Of a stretch of 64,000 bases of DNA, positions 34,498 through 43,953 are shown one piece after another. A program made the translations under genes and the position numbers. This DNA comes from OLB9 sp041392785 (GTDB lineage Bacteria > Bacteroidota > Bacteroidia > Chitinophagales > Saprospiraceae): assembly GCA_041392785.1 (NCBI GenBank), contig JAWKLK010000002.1, forward strand, positions 62,001 to 126,000. Direction: 5' to 3'. The notes beneath the pieces are model-generated. The model was not told the origin of the DNA. It ran no database searches and saw only the letters and a program-made list of their open reading frames with translations. Numbering within the stretch: the first letter of the stretch is position 1; every line of letters starts with the position of its first letter.

Positions 34498-37404
34498 TCA
34501 ATGCAACACCATAAAGCGTTTGGTCACGTCGCCATCTTTTGTTTGGATATTGAGATAATATACACCATCTGTCATACCACTTACGTCAATTTTTTCAGAA
34601 ATATTTCCTAAAAACTGGTATGAAGACACTCTTTTTCCCAAACTATTGTTTATGGTCATTTGTCCTTCACTAGGATTTACCAAAGTCACATTGATTTGTA
34701 GGTATGTTGACGTTGGATTCGGACTTAAAGTAAATTGTTGAACTATTTTTGTTTCATCCACTGCTACAATATTACCTACAACATAAGGACCAAATGTTTG
34801 TGTACATCCTTTATTATCAGTAACTTGTAGTGTATATGAACCTTCACCGACATTGAGTAATCCATCACCAGTGGATCCATTTGACCACAAGAAAGTATAG
34901 TTGCCATTACCTCCTGAAATATTCACACTTACTGATCCTGTTTGTTTACCATCTGTATCAGATACAATTACTACATCGGAGTCTGTAATAGGTGCGGGTG
35001 CTGTGATTTCAAAAGATTCTGTGATTTGATATCCGACCGCATCAGTTACCACTACATTATACATACCTGGTGCAAGATTAGAAATTGAAGTTTCCTGAGA
35101 CGTAAATCCATTCGGACCAGTCCAAGCGATAGAATAGTTTGGATTGCCTCCAGTGATATTAATTGAGATCGCACCATCATTACTATCATGGCATGTCGAA
35201 GCTGTCACGCTTGGTGTCAATGCCAATGTTGCTGTATATGTGAAGCTAGAACAAGTAGTATTTGTACCACATTCATTAGTCACCGAGAGGCAGATATTGT
35301 ATGTACCTGGCACGCTAAATGCATAAGAAACCTGTGCTTCTGTGCTGGTCTCACCATTTCCGAAATCCCATGCATATGTATTACCTGAATCAGATGATGT
35401 AGCTTCACCATTGAAGATAGCGCCATTTTGGTTAAAGGTAAATGCACCGTTAGGGTTATTAATAAATTGGCTTACTGAAGTGGTTGATGTTGCAGAACAG
35501 TTTGTGTTGTTATTGATAACTGTCATGGTATAATTTCCAGGTTCAGAGACAATAGGATTCAAAGTATTTTGTCCTGAAACTATATTTCCATCTGACGTAG
35601 CCCAAGAAATAGAGTATTGACTTGGATCGCCATTGACAGTACCTGATAATGTGATTTCAGTTGTAGTACAAGTCAGTTGACTTGGTGCGGTTATGGACAC
35701 TTCAGGAAGATCAGTTGAAGCGATGACAGTGGATTGCGCAGTATTCTGACAACCATTGGTTCCAATTACTGTGGCAGTGTAAGTACCAGCAGATGTAACA
35801 GTGGCGCAATCGGCATTGATTTGTTGACCATTGATGGACCATGTTGGTGTAAGACCTGCATCTGTATTAGCACATATTTCGATGGAATTTACAGAACAAG
35901 TTAATTGACCATTGCTCACAGAAATTGACGGTTGAGCTGTATTGCTATTTACAGTTGTACTGACAGTAGATTGACAGCCTGTTTGTGTATCTGTTACCAA
36001 TAATGTATATGTACCTGCGGCAGAAACCACAGCATCTATCGCATTCTGACCTGAAACTATGGTTCCGTTTGTTGTACTCCATGCGTAACTGATATTTGAT
36101 CCTGTTGCGGATCCAACACCACTTACGGTGACTTGGTTTGTGCTACATGTCAACTCTCCTGATGATACTGCTGCGGCTGCGGGAGCACTTTCTATATTAA
36201 GTATGATTTCAGCGGATGTGGATTCACATCCATTTTCATCAAATGCCAAATAAGTGTAAGTACCTGGAGAAAGATTTGAGAATGTTCCGGAAGATTGAGG
36301 TCCAAATCCTATATCGTAAGAGAAACCTCCTGCACCACCAGAGCCAGACACAGTAATTGTACCAAAGGATTGGCCACATGGTATAGTAGGGGCTGATGCT
36401 GTAGCCGTAACTTCACTAGGCTGACCTAAATCAACTTCTCCCTCATAAGAACAGTTACCTGAATCGGTCACTGTTACAAAATATAAACGGGACTCAAGGT
36501 TTGTAATGGTGTTACTAGTCTCACCGTTGTCCCATTCATAACTATAACCGCCATTCCCAAATAATCCTTCGACTGTGATAGATCCATCACTGCCACCGAA
36601 ACAAGTTGGTTCATCCACTTCAGTTGCATTATAAAATAATGGCACTAAAATGCCGTCCACAACAAAATCATCAGTTTGTAAAGTGTAACCGTGTGCATCT
36701 GTAATTTGGCAGTTATACACACCTGGGCTAAGATTTGTAATATCTTGAGATGATTGTCCAGAATTCCAAGAATACGTTTTATTTCCAAATCCTGCAGTTA
36801 CGGTTTGATTTACAGAACCATCTCCTCCACATGTCGCATTGGTGACATCAGCGGTAGCATCCATATCAAATGAACCATAAATCCATGTATCAAGTGTCGC
36901 AGCTGATGGCTGACCATCTCGGTACACTTTTTTGTTTTTGGATGAAATCATGTAGATGGTTGGATAAAAAGCAATTTGGTATTCACCTCCAACTCCAGGA
37001 CCATTGGAACTAGTAAGATTGATAATTGGGTAATTTGTGCCTGAAACCCAGTTTCCTTGAGATGTTCCATTACAACCACTCTGACCATATAAACAGTTTT
37101 CGTTGGTATTGAGATCACTTTCAATGAAAAATACCATCACATCACCTGTTCCATTTGGTCCATGTGCATTATAGTAGTTATTTAGGATATGAGAGCTGTG
37201 ATAGCTCCAACAAGGGCCGCACCAAGTTGCTGAAAAGTCGATGATGACATCTACACCATTATCGAGGTACGAATATAAATTGTGAGTCTCACCATTGAGA
37301 TCCACGAGCGTCCAATCAGGCGCATCAGAACCGTTCGGTAGCTGTCCGTATGACAAGTATCCAAAGGTAAATAGAAAACTTAGGGTGAATAAAAATCTTC
37401 TCAT
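34498..37404 (-). CDS. Secreted thioredoxin-fold protein with SprB-like/PKD repeats and T9SS type A domain
   Basis: The 968-residue product has a signal peptide ending SYG before Gln21. Residues about 25-190 form a TlpA/Omp28-like thioredoxin domain with FSATWCGPCW (Cys62, Cys65). SprB-type repeats follow (CFGGSDGSITVEGLFGNGGY; YEWDNGETSNTITNL), then Ig-like units each starting with a S/T-x-L-T-C step, one PKD domain (YAWDFGNGETSTEA), more SprB repeats (CHDSNDGAISINITGGNPNY) and a C-terminal type A sorting domain (LSPNPTSTYLQINV to KRFMVLH). It is probably a surface protein combining adhesin-like repeats with a redox or peroxide-reducing head; the activity is inferred. It has its own terminator. 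Confidence 0.9.
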   Translation of the reverse strand: MRRFLFTLSFLFTFGYLSYGQLPNGSDAPDWTLVDLNGETHNLYSYLDNGVDVIIDFSATWCGPCWSYHSSHILNNYYNAHGPNGTGDVMVFFIESDLNTNENCLYGQSGCNGTSQGNWVSGTNYPIINLTSSNGPGVGGEYQIAFYPTIYMISSKNKKVYRDGQPSAATLDTWIYGSFDMDATADVTNATCGGDGSVNQTVTAGFGNKTYSWNSGQSSQDITNLSPGVYNCQITDAHGYTLQTDDFVVDGILVPLFYNATEVDEPTCFGGSDGSITVEGLFGNGGYSYEWDNGETSNTITNLESRLYFVTVTDSGNCSYEGEVDLGQPSEVTATASAPTIPCGQSFGTITVSGSGGAGGFSYDIGFGPQSSGTFSNLSPGTYTYLAFDENGCESTSAEIILNIESAPAAAAVSSGELTCSTNQVTVSGVGSATGSNISYAWSTTNGTIVSGQNAIDAVVSAAGTYTLLVTDTQTGCQSTVSTTVNSNTAQPSISVSNGQLTCSVNSIEICANTDAGLTPTWSINGQQINADCATVTSAGTYTATVIGTNGCQNTAQSTVIASTDLPEVSITAPSQLTCTTTEITLSGTVNGDPSQYSISWATSDGNIVSGQNTLNPIVSEPGNYTMTVINNNTNCSATSTTSVSQFINNPNGAFTFNQNGAIFNGEATSSDSGNTYAWDFGNGETSTEAQVSYAFSVPGTYNICLSVTNECGTNTTCSSFTYTATLALTPSVTASTCHDSNDGAISINITGGNPNYSIAWTGPNGFTSQETSISNLAPGMYNVVVTDAVGYQITESFEITAPAPITDSDVVIVSDTDGKQTGSVSVNISGGNGNYTFLWSNGSTGDGLLNVGEGSYTLQVTDNKGCTQTFGPYVVGNIVAVDETKIVQQFTLSPNPTSTYLQINVTLVNPSEGQMTINNSLGKRVSSYQFLGNISEKIDVSGMTDGVYYLNIQTKDGDVTKRFMVLH

Positions 37405-37615
37405 GTAACATAAAGTGTTTTGTGAATAATAAAATAAACACTTAAAATTACTGCAATTAAGTAAAATGAGGAAATTTTATTTAGTAAAAATGAAAAAATT
37501 ATTTTGTGACTTGTAATACAACTATGACATATGCTTAAATGTGATAAATTTATTTAATATTTAAACATTTAAATACAAGTAAAATATAATTATAAATATG
37601 TAAAATTGCTCGTGA

Positions 37616-38953
37616 TTATCTATTGAATTTATTGAGTCCTTGCATCATCTTATCCATGCCTTTTCCTTTGCTCATCATCTGCATCATTTGGCGCATTTGG
37701 TCAAACTGCTTGATAAACATGTTGACTTCATGGATGTTTTTTCCGCTACCAGCAGCTATTCGTTTCTTGCGAGACATATTTAAGAGTTCAGGTTGTGCTC
37801 GTTCTTTGGGAGTCATGGATTGGATTATTGCTTCTACTTTCGCAAAAGCATTATTATCTATATCTACATCTTTGGTCAACTTACTCATACCAGGGATCAT
37901 GTTCATCAAAGATTTAAGATCTCCCATTTTCTTGATCTGTTGCATCTGTCCTAAGAAGTCATTAAAGTCAAATTTGTTTTTTCTGATTTTCTTCTCAAGT
38001 CTTTCTGCTTCCTTTTCATCAAACTGCTCTTGTGCTTTTTCTACAAAGGATACTATGTCACCCATGCCTAGAATCCTTTGAGCCATCCTTTCAGGATAGA
38101 ACACGTCTAATGTATCTAATTTCTCACCTGATGAGATAAATTTGATTGGTTTTCCTACGGAATATTTTATAGATAATGCGGCACCACCACGTGTATCCCC
38201 ATCTAATTTTGTCAGAACTACGCCATCAAAATTTAATCTTTCATTGAAGACGGTAGCTGTATTGACAGCATCCTGCCCTGTCATAGAATCCACTACGAAA
38301 AGTGTTTCTGATGGGGAAATAGCATTTTTAATGTTTTCGATTTCTTGCATCATCTCTTCGTCTACTGAGAGACGACCCGCAGTATCTATTATCACTACAT
38401 CATGGCTATTAGCCCGAGCGTATTGAACAGCATTATTAGCGATGTCAACAGGATTTTTATTTTCGGGTTCTTTATAGATTTTAACACCAATCTGATCCGC
38501 CAAAACAGACAATTGATCTACAGCAGCTGGTCGATACACATCGCATGCTACTAATAGTGGTCGCTTGGCTTTTTTATCCTTTAAATAAAGTGCGAGTTTA
38601 CCTGAGAAAGTGGTTTTACCTGACCCCTGTAAACCTGAAATAAGTATTATTCCTGGATTACCTTTGATATTGATACCCACAGACTGACCTCCCATCAACT
38701 CTGTCATCTCGTCCATGACGATTTTGACCATGAGTTCGCCTGGTTTTACTGCGGAAAGGACATTTTCTGTACCTAGTGCTTTGTCTTTGACCTTATCAGT
38801 AAATTCTTTGGCAATCTTATAGTTTACGTCAGCAGCCACTAAGGCTCTTCTGATCTCTTTTATAGAGTTAGCAACATTGAGTTCTGTTAATTTGCCTTCA
38901 CCCTTCAGGTTTTTTAAGGCAAAATCCAGTTTTTCTGTTAAATTTTCAAACAT
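37616..38953 (-). CDS. ffh: Signal recognition particle protein Ffh (SRP54)
   Basis: The 445-residue GTPase has the N domain, the G domain with GLQGSGKTT (107-115), DTAGRLSVDEEMM and TKLDGDTRGGAAL, and a methionine-rich M domain ending in MRQMMQMMSKGKGMDKMM. It binds signal sequences on ribosomes together with the 4.5S RNA and delivers them to FtsY. The start is followed directly by the typical FENLTEKLDFALKNLKG sequence. It is a single-gene unit with a good candidate promoter just upstream. The SRP RNA gene was not found in this window. Confidence 0.98.
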   Translation of the reverse strand: MFENLTEKLDFALKNLKGEGKLTELNVANSIKEIRRALVAADVNYKIAKEFTDKVKDKALGTENVLSAVKPGELMVKIVMDEMTELMGGQSVGINIKGNPGIILISGLQGSGKTTFSGKLALYLKDKKAKRPLLVACDVYRPAAVDQLSVLADQIGVKIYKEPENKNPVDIANNAVQYARANSHDVVIIDTAGRLSVDEEMMQEIENIKNAISPSETLFVVDSMTGQDAVNTATVFNERLNFDGVVLTKLDGDTRGGAALSIKYSVGKPIKFISSGEKLDTLDVFYPERMAQRILGMGDIVSFVEKAQEQFDEKEAERLEKKIRKNKFDFNDFLGQMQQIKKMGDLKSLMNMIPGMSKLTKDVDIDNNAFAKVEAIIQSMTPKERAQPELLNMSRKKRIAAGSGKNIHEVNMFIKQFDQMRQMMQMMSKGKGMDKMMQGLNKFNR

Positions 38954-38972
38954 GGGAAATAAAAATTTGGGC

Positions 38973-38980
38973 CAAAATTA
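38973..38980 (-). promoter_or_regulatory. Candidate -7 element for ffh
   Basis: On the minus strand the octamer reads TAATTTTG, 20 bp from the ffh ATG, with a TTG 22 bp further upstream (39003-39005). This is the best-spaced -33/-7 pair seen in the window and predicts a very short leader. Confidence 0.45.
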
Positions 38981-39035
38981 ATACATTTCAATGTAATGAC
39001 CGCAATTAGTTTTTTTAAATTCATAGGTTGAGATC

Positions 39036-39479
39036 CTATTTTCTTGATTTGGATATCTTTTTTCTATGATAAAATTTGATATCGTTATCCACTACTTCAT
39101 GACCGTTTTCACTTAATATTTGATTGATCAGTTTCTCTTTGCAATTGTGTATCAATGCTAAATTTTTAATACTGAGACCTTTTAAATAATTTTTAATTAT
39201 CTCATCTTTATGACTTATTAAATCCTTTGGGTATAAACGGATTTTTGGTAGTTTGTTTCTGCTTTTTTTTGATATAAAATTTTGAAAATTCATCAGTGTT
39301 GTAGTAAGCTTTTCTAACTCGAAATAGTGCAATTTCATTGATTGACTTGGTTGCTCATATTTGTCCGGAAAGACTTGTGTTATTTGAATATATTGATTTT
39401 GTGTGGAATCTTCCATTAATTCAATGAGATAGTCGCATTTTTCTGCTTCTATAAATTCAGTTTTGAGTATTTCTTCCAT
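39036..39479 (-). CDS. Hypothetical protein with C-terminal helix-turn-helix-like segment
   Basis: This 147-residue protein is not recognised. The N-terminal half is beta-rich with alternating charged residues (YIQITQVFPDKYEQPSQ) and could be a small nucleic-acid-binding fold. The C-terminal half (IKNYLKGLSIKNLALIHNC) resembles a helix-turn-helix with a following recognition helix, and the tail is very basic (HRKKISKSRK). A DNA- or RNA-binding role is inferred only from this. It lies between ffh and the terminator of the sigma-factor operon. Confidence 0.6.
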   Translation of the reverse strand: MEEILKTEFIEAEKCDYLIELMEDSTQNQYIQITQVFPDKYEQPSQSMKLHYFELEKLTTTLMNFQNFISKKSRNKLPKIRLYPKDLISHKDEIIKNYLKGLSIKNLALIHNCKEKLINQILSENGHEVVDNDIKFYHRKKISKSRK

Positions 39480-39541
39480 TTTGTTTCAATGTTTAATACA
39501 CAAAGCTAAAAAAAATATGTTGACCCACAAAATTGGATATT

Positions 39542-39569
39542 GGTGCCATGCATTATTTTGCATGGCACC
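39542..39569 (-). terminator. Hairpin terminator of the sigma/anti-sigma operon
   Basis: A perfect 10-bp stem (GGTGCCATGC with GCATGGCACC) with an 8-nt loop starts 8 bp after the stop of the operon's last gene. The T-run on the minus strand is weak, so termination may be partial or the hairpin may stabilise the transcript end. Confidence 0.7.
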
Positions 39570-39576
39570 TCCACAA

Positions 39577-41964
39577 TTATAATTTTGTCACAAATATTTT
39601 CTTCCACATAGATGATTTATTTCCATGAGCATGTAGTAAATACATCGTGTTTGTAGTGTTTTCAGGCAATTCTATTGTAGCAAGCGTATTGTTTATTCTT
39701 TGAATTATTACATTATCTAATTTGGTTCCATCCAAGCTGTAGACATCTAAAGAAAGATTTTCTTCCATTTCGATATTGCACTTTCCATTGGATGTTGGAT
39801 TGGGATAAACATTGACTTTTGCAGCTTGTACATTATCATTAGTTCCGACAGGGCGTTGGACAAAATTAAAGACTAAATTTATCTTCGTTTGACCGAAATC
39901 ATTGATGATAGCTTCAGATTCTAATAGATCATCAGCTAAAGATAGAAATTCAGATACTCTTCCATCTTTTGTAGGAACAATGGTCATGGTAAACAATGTA
40001 TCATCTTCATTCAGTGTCACCTGTTGTGAGTTGAACACCCATATAAAACGTAAAGATCTGAGCTCTTCATTAAACTGGATGTCAGAGAGTGCGACTTTTC
40101 GTGTATCGACTAAGATTGCATCTTGCAACCTTAATGCACCTTGTATCGCATAGATATTCTCAAATGTAGGAGAAAATATGGAAATTTCTGAAGGTGTATT
40201 TTTGGTCAAACGGTCATTATAGCAACTCAATTCAAACGCAGGTAAAACCGAACCATCTATAAATTCAACAGTCACTGGGCCATAGGTTTTCCATACATTT
40301 TCTTGAAAATATCTTAGTGGAAAACTCACAGATCTGTTTTTATATGTATCAAAAGGGAAAGAAGTTGTAGCAACCCACTGGCTAGTGACAGGATGGAGAA
40401 ATTCAAAATCTACAACCTGCCCTAAACAATGATTTAGATTTCCAGCATCAAACATTTTTGCAGAGATATTATAATGAATTCCTTCATTTTCCACAGATAT
40501 AGTTTGATAAACATGGATTTCTTCATCGCAATTACTAGATACTTTGGTCACCATGACATTACAATAAGTACTGTCGTTGATATCATAAACAATAAGTAAT
40601 TCTGTCTTGGGGGCAACAGGGTACAATGTCTTTTTGGTTTGATAAGGCGGTGTTTGAGTAAATGAATAGATATGTGTCGAATCACTTGATTGAACCAGAT
40701 CAATAGCATGAATGATAGCTGAATCCTGAACCAAAACGGTAACATCATGACAAATTAATTTCAGTGTTTCGTCAATTACTATAATTTGAAAATATTCGGT
40801 CAATTCGCCAGTCAACCAGTTTAAGGCTGTCCATTTTCGAATTAATTTAGAACAACCAATTTTAGTGTCTGAGTAATTAAAGGTTATGTAACTAAATCTT
40901 GATGTTGGATATCCTGTGTTGACAATATTTTCGCAATCATTGACAGTAGTATCAGGTGGCCAAACTAGAGTGCAGTCCAAAAAAGTGTCAATGCTTATTT
41001 TTCTAATCATATCTATGCATCCATCTGTATGGGTATACAAAAATTGATTGTCAAAATTTTCATTTATCGAAATAAATGATGTCAAGTTTCCATCTCTATG
41101 CGGAACAGCTTGTATCGTAACTATTTTTTTAATGTTTATATTTGGTTCGAAGAAATTTGAATTAATTACATTTATTGTGCTGGGAGTAACAAAATGATTA
41201 ATATTGGAAGATTGTGTACCTGAAATATTATTTATACTTAAATCTCTGTAATTAAGTGAAAATAGAGCTGCATTCAAATTTCTATTACTGGATACTTCTA
41301 CTGAAAATTCTATAGGTTTTCCTGCTACTACATTCACATCTGGAATTAATACTTGGCCAAACGCGAGACTGTCATTATCACACGTATTGCAGTATTTTGA
41401 AGTTGTTGACGCAACGGCACCATACTGATATCCTTTAAAAATAACTTCTGTTTTTCCTGTAGGTAGTAAGGAAAACCATTTTTCATTCACTGGTGATGTC
41501 TGTGTATCTTCATCAGATAAGAAGAACCAACCATTCAAATTAAGTGGTTTCACTTCAATCAAGTCTCGTTGGAGGTACACTAAATCAAGGGTTGAAATAT
41601 AGTTGCTTCCTGATACATCACCTGCAATAATGGCCGCAGTACTAAATGAATCGATTCCTAAAATGATATTTGATAGGGCAAATATGTCTTTTACTGTCAT
41701 ATCTGTAAGGGATGTGTCTGGGGATGACACTCTGATGAAATAAGTGAGATGAGGTTCTAGATTTTCAAATGTCCCAATGGCTGTATATTTTTCTTCAATC
41801 AGGATTGTATCGTTTTGTACAACTTGATAGAGATTTACACGAGGGTCTGCAATGAACTGGTTATTACAACCATCCAAAACAGTGTAATCTATTGAACTGG
41901 TCTGCGAAAATGCATTTTGTACTAGTAAAACAAGGAATAAAAATGCCGTAAAATGTAATTTCAT
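39577..41964 (-). CDS. T9SS type A secreted protein with dockerin-like and cohesin-like segments
   Basis: From the ATG at 41964 the product is 795 residues with a signal peptide ending AFS before Gln21. A CNA_B-like beta sandwich is followed by a dockerin-type segment (GDVSGSNYISTLDLVYLQRD), a cohesin-like beta domain (VAGKPIEFSVEVSSNRNL), a central HYR-like part, a second cohesin-like domain (SFSPTFENI-type segment about 610-720) and a C-terminal type A sorting domain (VYPNPTSNGKCNIEM to KIFVTKL). It is the last gene of a four-gene operon and starts 11 bp after the anti-sigma-like gene, so it is probably the exported cargo whose state the system monitors (inference). Confidence 0.88.
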   Translation of the reverse strand: MKLHFTAFLFLVLLVQNAFSQTSSIDYTVLDGCNNQFIADPRVNLYQVVQNDTILIEEKYTAIGTFENLEPHLTYFIRVSSPDTSLTDMTVKDIFALSNIILGIDSFSTAAIIAGDVSGSNYISTLDLVYLQRDLIEVKPLNLNGWFFLSDEDTQTSPVNEKWFSLLPTGKTEVIFKGYQYGAVASTTSKYCNTCDNDSLAFGQVLIPDVNVVAGKPIEFSVEVSSNRNLNAALFSLNYRDLSINNISGTQSSNINHFVTPSTINVINSNFFEPNINIKKIVTIQAVPHRDGNLTSFISINENFDNQFLYTHTDGCIDMIRKISIDTFLDCTLVWPPDTTVNDCENIVNTGYPTSRFSYITFNYSDTKIGCSKLIRKWTALNWLTGELTEYFQIIVIDETLKLICHDVTVLVQDSAIIHAIDLVQSSDSTHIYSFTQTPPYQTKKTLYPVAPKTELLIVYDINDSTYCNVMVTKVSSNCDEEIHVYQTISVENEGIHYNISAKMFDAGNLNHCLGQVVDFEFLHPVTSQWVATTSFPFDTYKNRSVSFPLRYFQENVWKTYGPVTVEFIDGSVLPAFELSCYNDRLTKNTPSEISIFSPTFENIYAIQGALRLQDAILVDTRKVALSDIQFNEELRSLRFIWVFNSQQVTLNEDDTLFTMTIVPTKDGRVSEFLSLADDLLESEAIINDFGQTKINLVFNFVQRPVGTNDNVQAAKVNVYPNPTSNGKCNIEMEENLSLDVYSLDGTKLDNVIIQRINNTLATIELPENTTNTMYLLHAHGNKSSMWKKIFVTKL

Positions 41965-41975
41965 TTTTTTAATTT

Positions 41976-43376
41976 TTAATGGATTAAGTAATGGATTCCT
42001 AAACTTAAGGAATGTGTGTGTGAGATATATCGTGAAGATGCATCCCCCTTTTGTGAATAATATAGATATTGATAGCCTGAATGCATTGCCCATTTTCCGG
42101 ATAATGGAATAGCATATAAGGTAGAAAATCCAAAGAAATGATTATTATTACTGTGTGCGAAAACATCTCCGAAGTCACGAGATACTCCGTCATATAAATA
42201 TTGGCCAAAGGCTTGAGTGAACACTGTTTTACCTGCATTAGCCCCTAAGATAAGGTTGTGATTATTGATTTTAAAAATTTTGCTTAAAGCAATACTGATT
42301 CCTGTTGTGGACAGGGATTGATATCTGACACTTTCTCTTTGATACGTACTCACTTGATTTTTAACACCTGTTACTTTTGAAGAGATCCCTTGATTTGTAT
42401 TGTAAATTTCAATCACTTGGTCTATTATTTCAGTATTGTCGGTAGTAATAAATGTATAATTTTGAATTTGGGTTAGACGTGTGTAGTCAAGTCCGAAACC
42501 TAAATAGAATCTATGTCCTAAATGTAGATTATAATTACCAGAAATTCGCCAAGTATCTAGACCCTCTATTTTATTTTGTAATGTCTTCACATTATCATCG
42601 GTCATATCTTCTACTAAGTGTGATGAGGTAGAATAGATGCCCAATGATGCCGACATCTGCAACCAATGTGTTGGGGTGTGGTCATATTGATTTTTTACAT
42701 CAATGCCATCAAATTCAATTTTTGGAGAATTCAAAGGAATCAATTCTAATGTTGTTGGCAAAAATTCTAATGATGAATGGAAAGGGATATGGACATTTTC
42801 TGATTGTTTTTCATTGTTGATGTTATATGCTTGAATGTCATCAGTCAGAAAAGTTGCTTTTAGTTCATCCGAAAATAATGGTGTACTTTGCGATTCAATT
42901 GTATTGACCAAATCCGCATTGATTTCAGGAAAATGATTTTTTAGATCAGTTTTAGGGTACATCAAAGTTTGACCTGAAGGTGCTTGGTGAGTATTTTCAT
43001 TATGAGCCTGTGCATTGAAGATTTTAAAGGTACTATTGACCGGATTTTGATCAATTATGGTACTATTTCTGAGCTCATGAAATGGATTTTTATTTTCAAT
43101 TTGTTGATCATAAGTCACCATATTATTTGTATGTTTAATTGCGATTTTTGATGTATCGACATTGGTTTCATTAGGAATTTTATGTAAAATGCTAAAGATC
43201 ATTAAACCAAAAAAAGCTATTCCGATCACGGCACCAAAGGAGTACCAAATGAACATGCGTCTTTTCTTTTTATCACGAACCTCTAACTTTTGCTCAAGTT
43301 TGGACCATTCTAATTCTATATCCAAGTCAGACTTGAATGTATGAATAGGGTGATTATTTTTATTTTTTGATTCCAT
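41976..43376 (-). CDS. Candidate dual-membrane-spanning anti-sigma factor with outer-membrane beta-barrel
   Basis: The 466-residue protein has a short charged cytoplasmic N-terminus (1-40, with ELEWSKLEQKLEVRDKKKRR), one inner-membrane helix (about 41-64), a long low-complexity linker rich in Asn, Gln, Thr and Pro (65-235), and a C-terminal domain (about 236-466) with alternating amphipathic beta strands ending in aromatic residues (HWLQMSASLGIYS, RFYLGFGLDYTRL, NLILGANAGKTVF, HSLSLGIHYLIH). This matches the design of the dual-membrane-spanning anti-sigma (Dma) proteins described in Bacteroides thetaiotaomicron. It starts 4 bp after an ECF sigma-factor stop, the position expected for its anti-sigma partner. 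The barrel fold is inferred from pattern, not proven. Confidence 0.75.
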   Translation of the reverse strand: MESKNKNNHPIHTFKSDLDIELEWSKLEQKLEVRDKKKRRMFIWYSFGAVIGIAFFGLMIFSILHKIPNETNVDTSKIAIKHTNNMVTYDQQIENKNPFHELRNSTIIDQNPVNSTFKIFNAQAHNENTHQAPSGQTLMYPKTDLKNHFPEINADLVNTIESQSTPLFSDELKATFLTDDIQAYNINNEKQSENVHIPFHSSLEFLPTTLELIPLNSPKIEFDGIDVKNQYDHTPTHWLQMSASLGIYSTSSHLVEDMTDDNVKTLQNKIEGLDTWRISGNYNLHLGHRFYLGFGLDYTRLTQIQNYTFITTDNTEIIDQVIEIYNTNQGISSKVTGVKNQVSTYQRESVRYQSLSTTGISIALSKIFKINNHNLILGANAGKTVFTQAFGQYLYDGVSRDFGDVFAHSNNNHFFGFSTLYAIPLSGKWAMHSGYQYLYYSQKGDASSRYISHTHSLSLGIHYLIH

Positions 43377-43380
43377 AACG

Positions 43381-43935
43381 TTATTGAATATTATAGAGTA
43401 AGTAACTATCTACGCTTTTGAGCCACAATTTCAACAGGTTTTTACTTTTGCTAAGCTGTGACCTGGATGTTGCTTCTTTTATCTCTAGCATTTCTGCTAT
43501 TTCTTTATGATTATAACCTTCTATTTCATATAAACAGAAGACTTGCTTGTATCCATCGGGAAGTTTTTCTATAAGTTTTAGAATGTGTTCAATATCTTCC
43601 ATGTCTGTTATAGCATATTCGTCGAAGCTCTCTGTGACTTCATTAATTGGAATAACTTCGAAAATCGTCTGTTTTGACAATTTTTTTAAGGCAGTATTGA
43701 TAACTATCCTTCTACACCAAGAGATGAAGAGACCTTTACCTTCATCGAATGTATGTAGCTTGTCGAAAATTTTTATAAAACTATCTTGAAGCGTATCAAG
43801 TGGATCTTCATTGACAGGTGTATATTGTCTTGCAACAGTAAGCAATGCCGAAGCATAAGTTTGGAAAAGCATTTTTTGAGCTTTTCTATCACCTTTAAGG
43901 CATTTTGAAATTACTGTTGAAGATGGGTTTTCCAC
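43381..43935 (-). CDS. ECF-type RNA polymerase sigma factor
   Basis: The 184-residue protein has region 2 (DTLQDSFIKIFDKL, FISWCRRIVINTALKKL) and region 4 (LPDGYKQVFCLYEIEGYNHK, EIAEMLEIKEATSRSQLSKS) of ECF sigma factors. The start is a GTG at 43935; the next ATG is inside region 2, so GTG is required. It sits 18 bp after the lipoprotein stop and 4 bp before the anti-sigma-like gene. It should direct transcription of an envelope regulon, possibly including its own operon. Confidence 0.95.
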   Translation of the reverse strand: MENPSSTVISKCLKGDRKAQKMLFQTYASALLTVARQYTPVNEDPLDTLQDSFIKIFDKLHTFDEGKGLFISWCRRIVINTALKKLSKQTIFEVIPINEVTESFDEYAITDMEDIEHILKLIEKLPDGYKQVFCLYEIEGYNHKEIAEMLEIKEATSRSQLSKSKNLLKLWLKSVDSYLLYNIQ

Positions 43936-43953
43936 AAGGTGCTTATTGACAGA

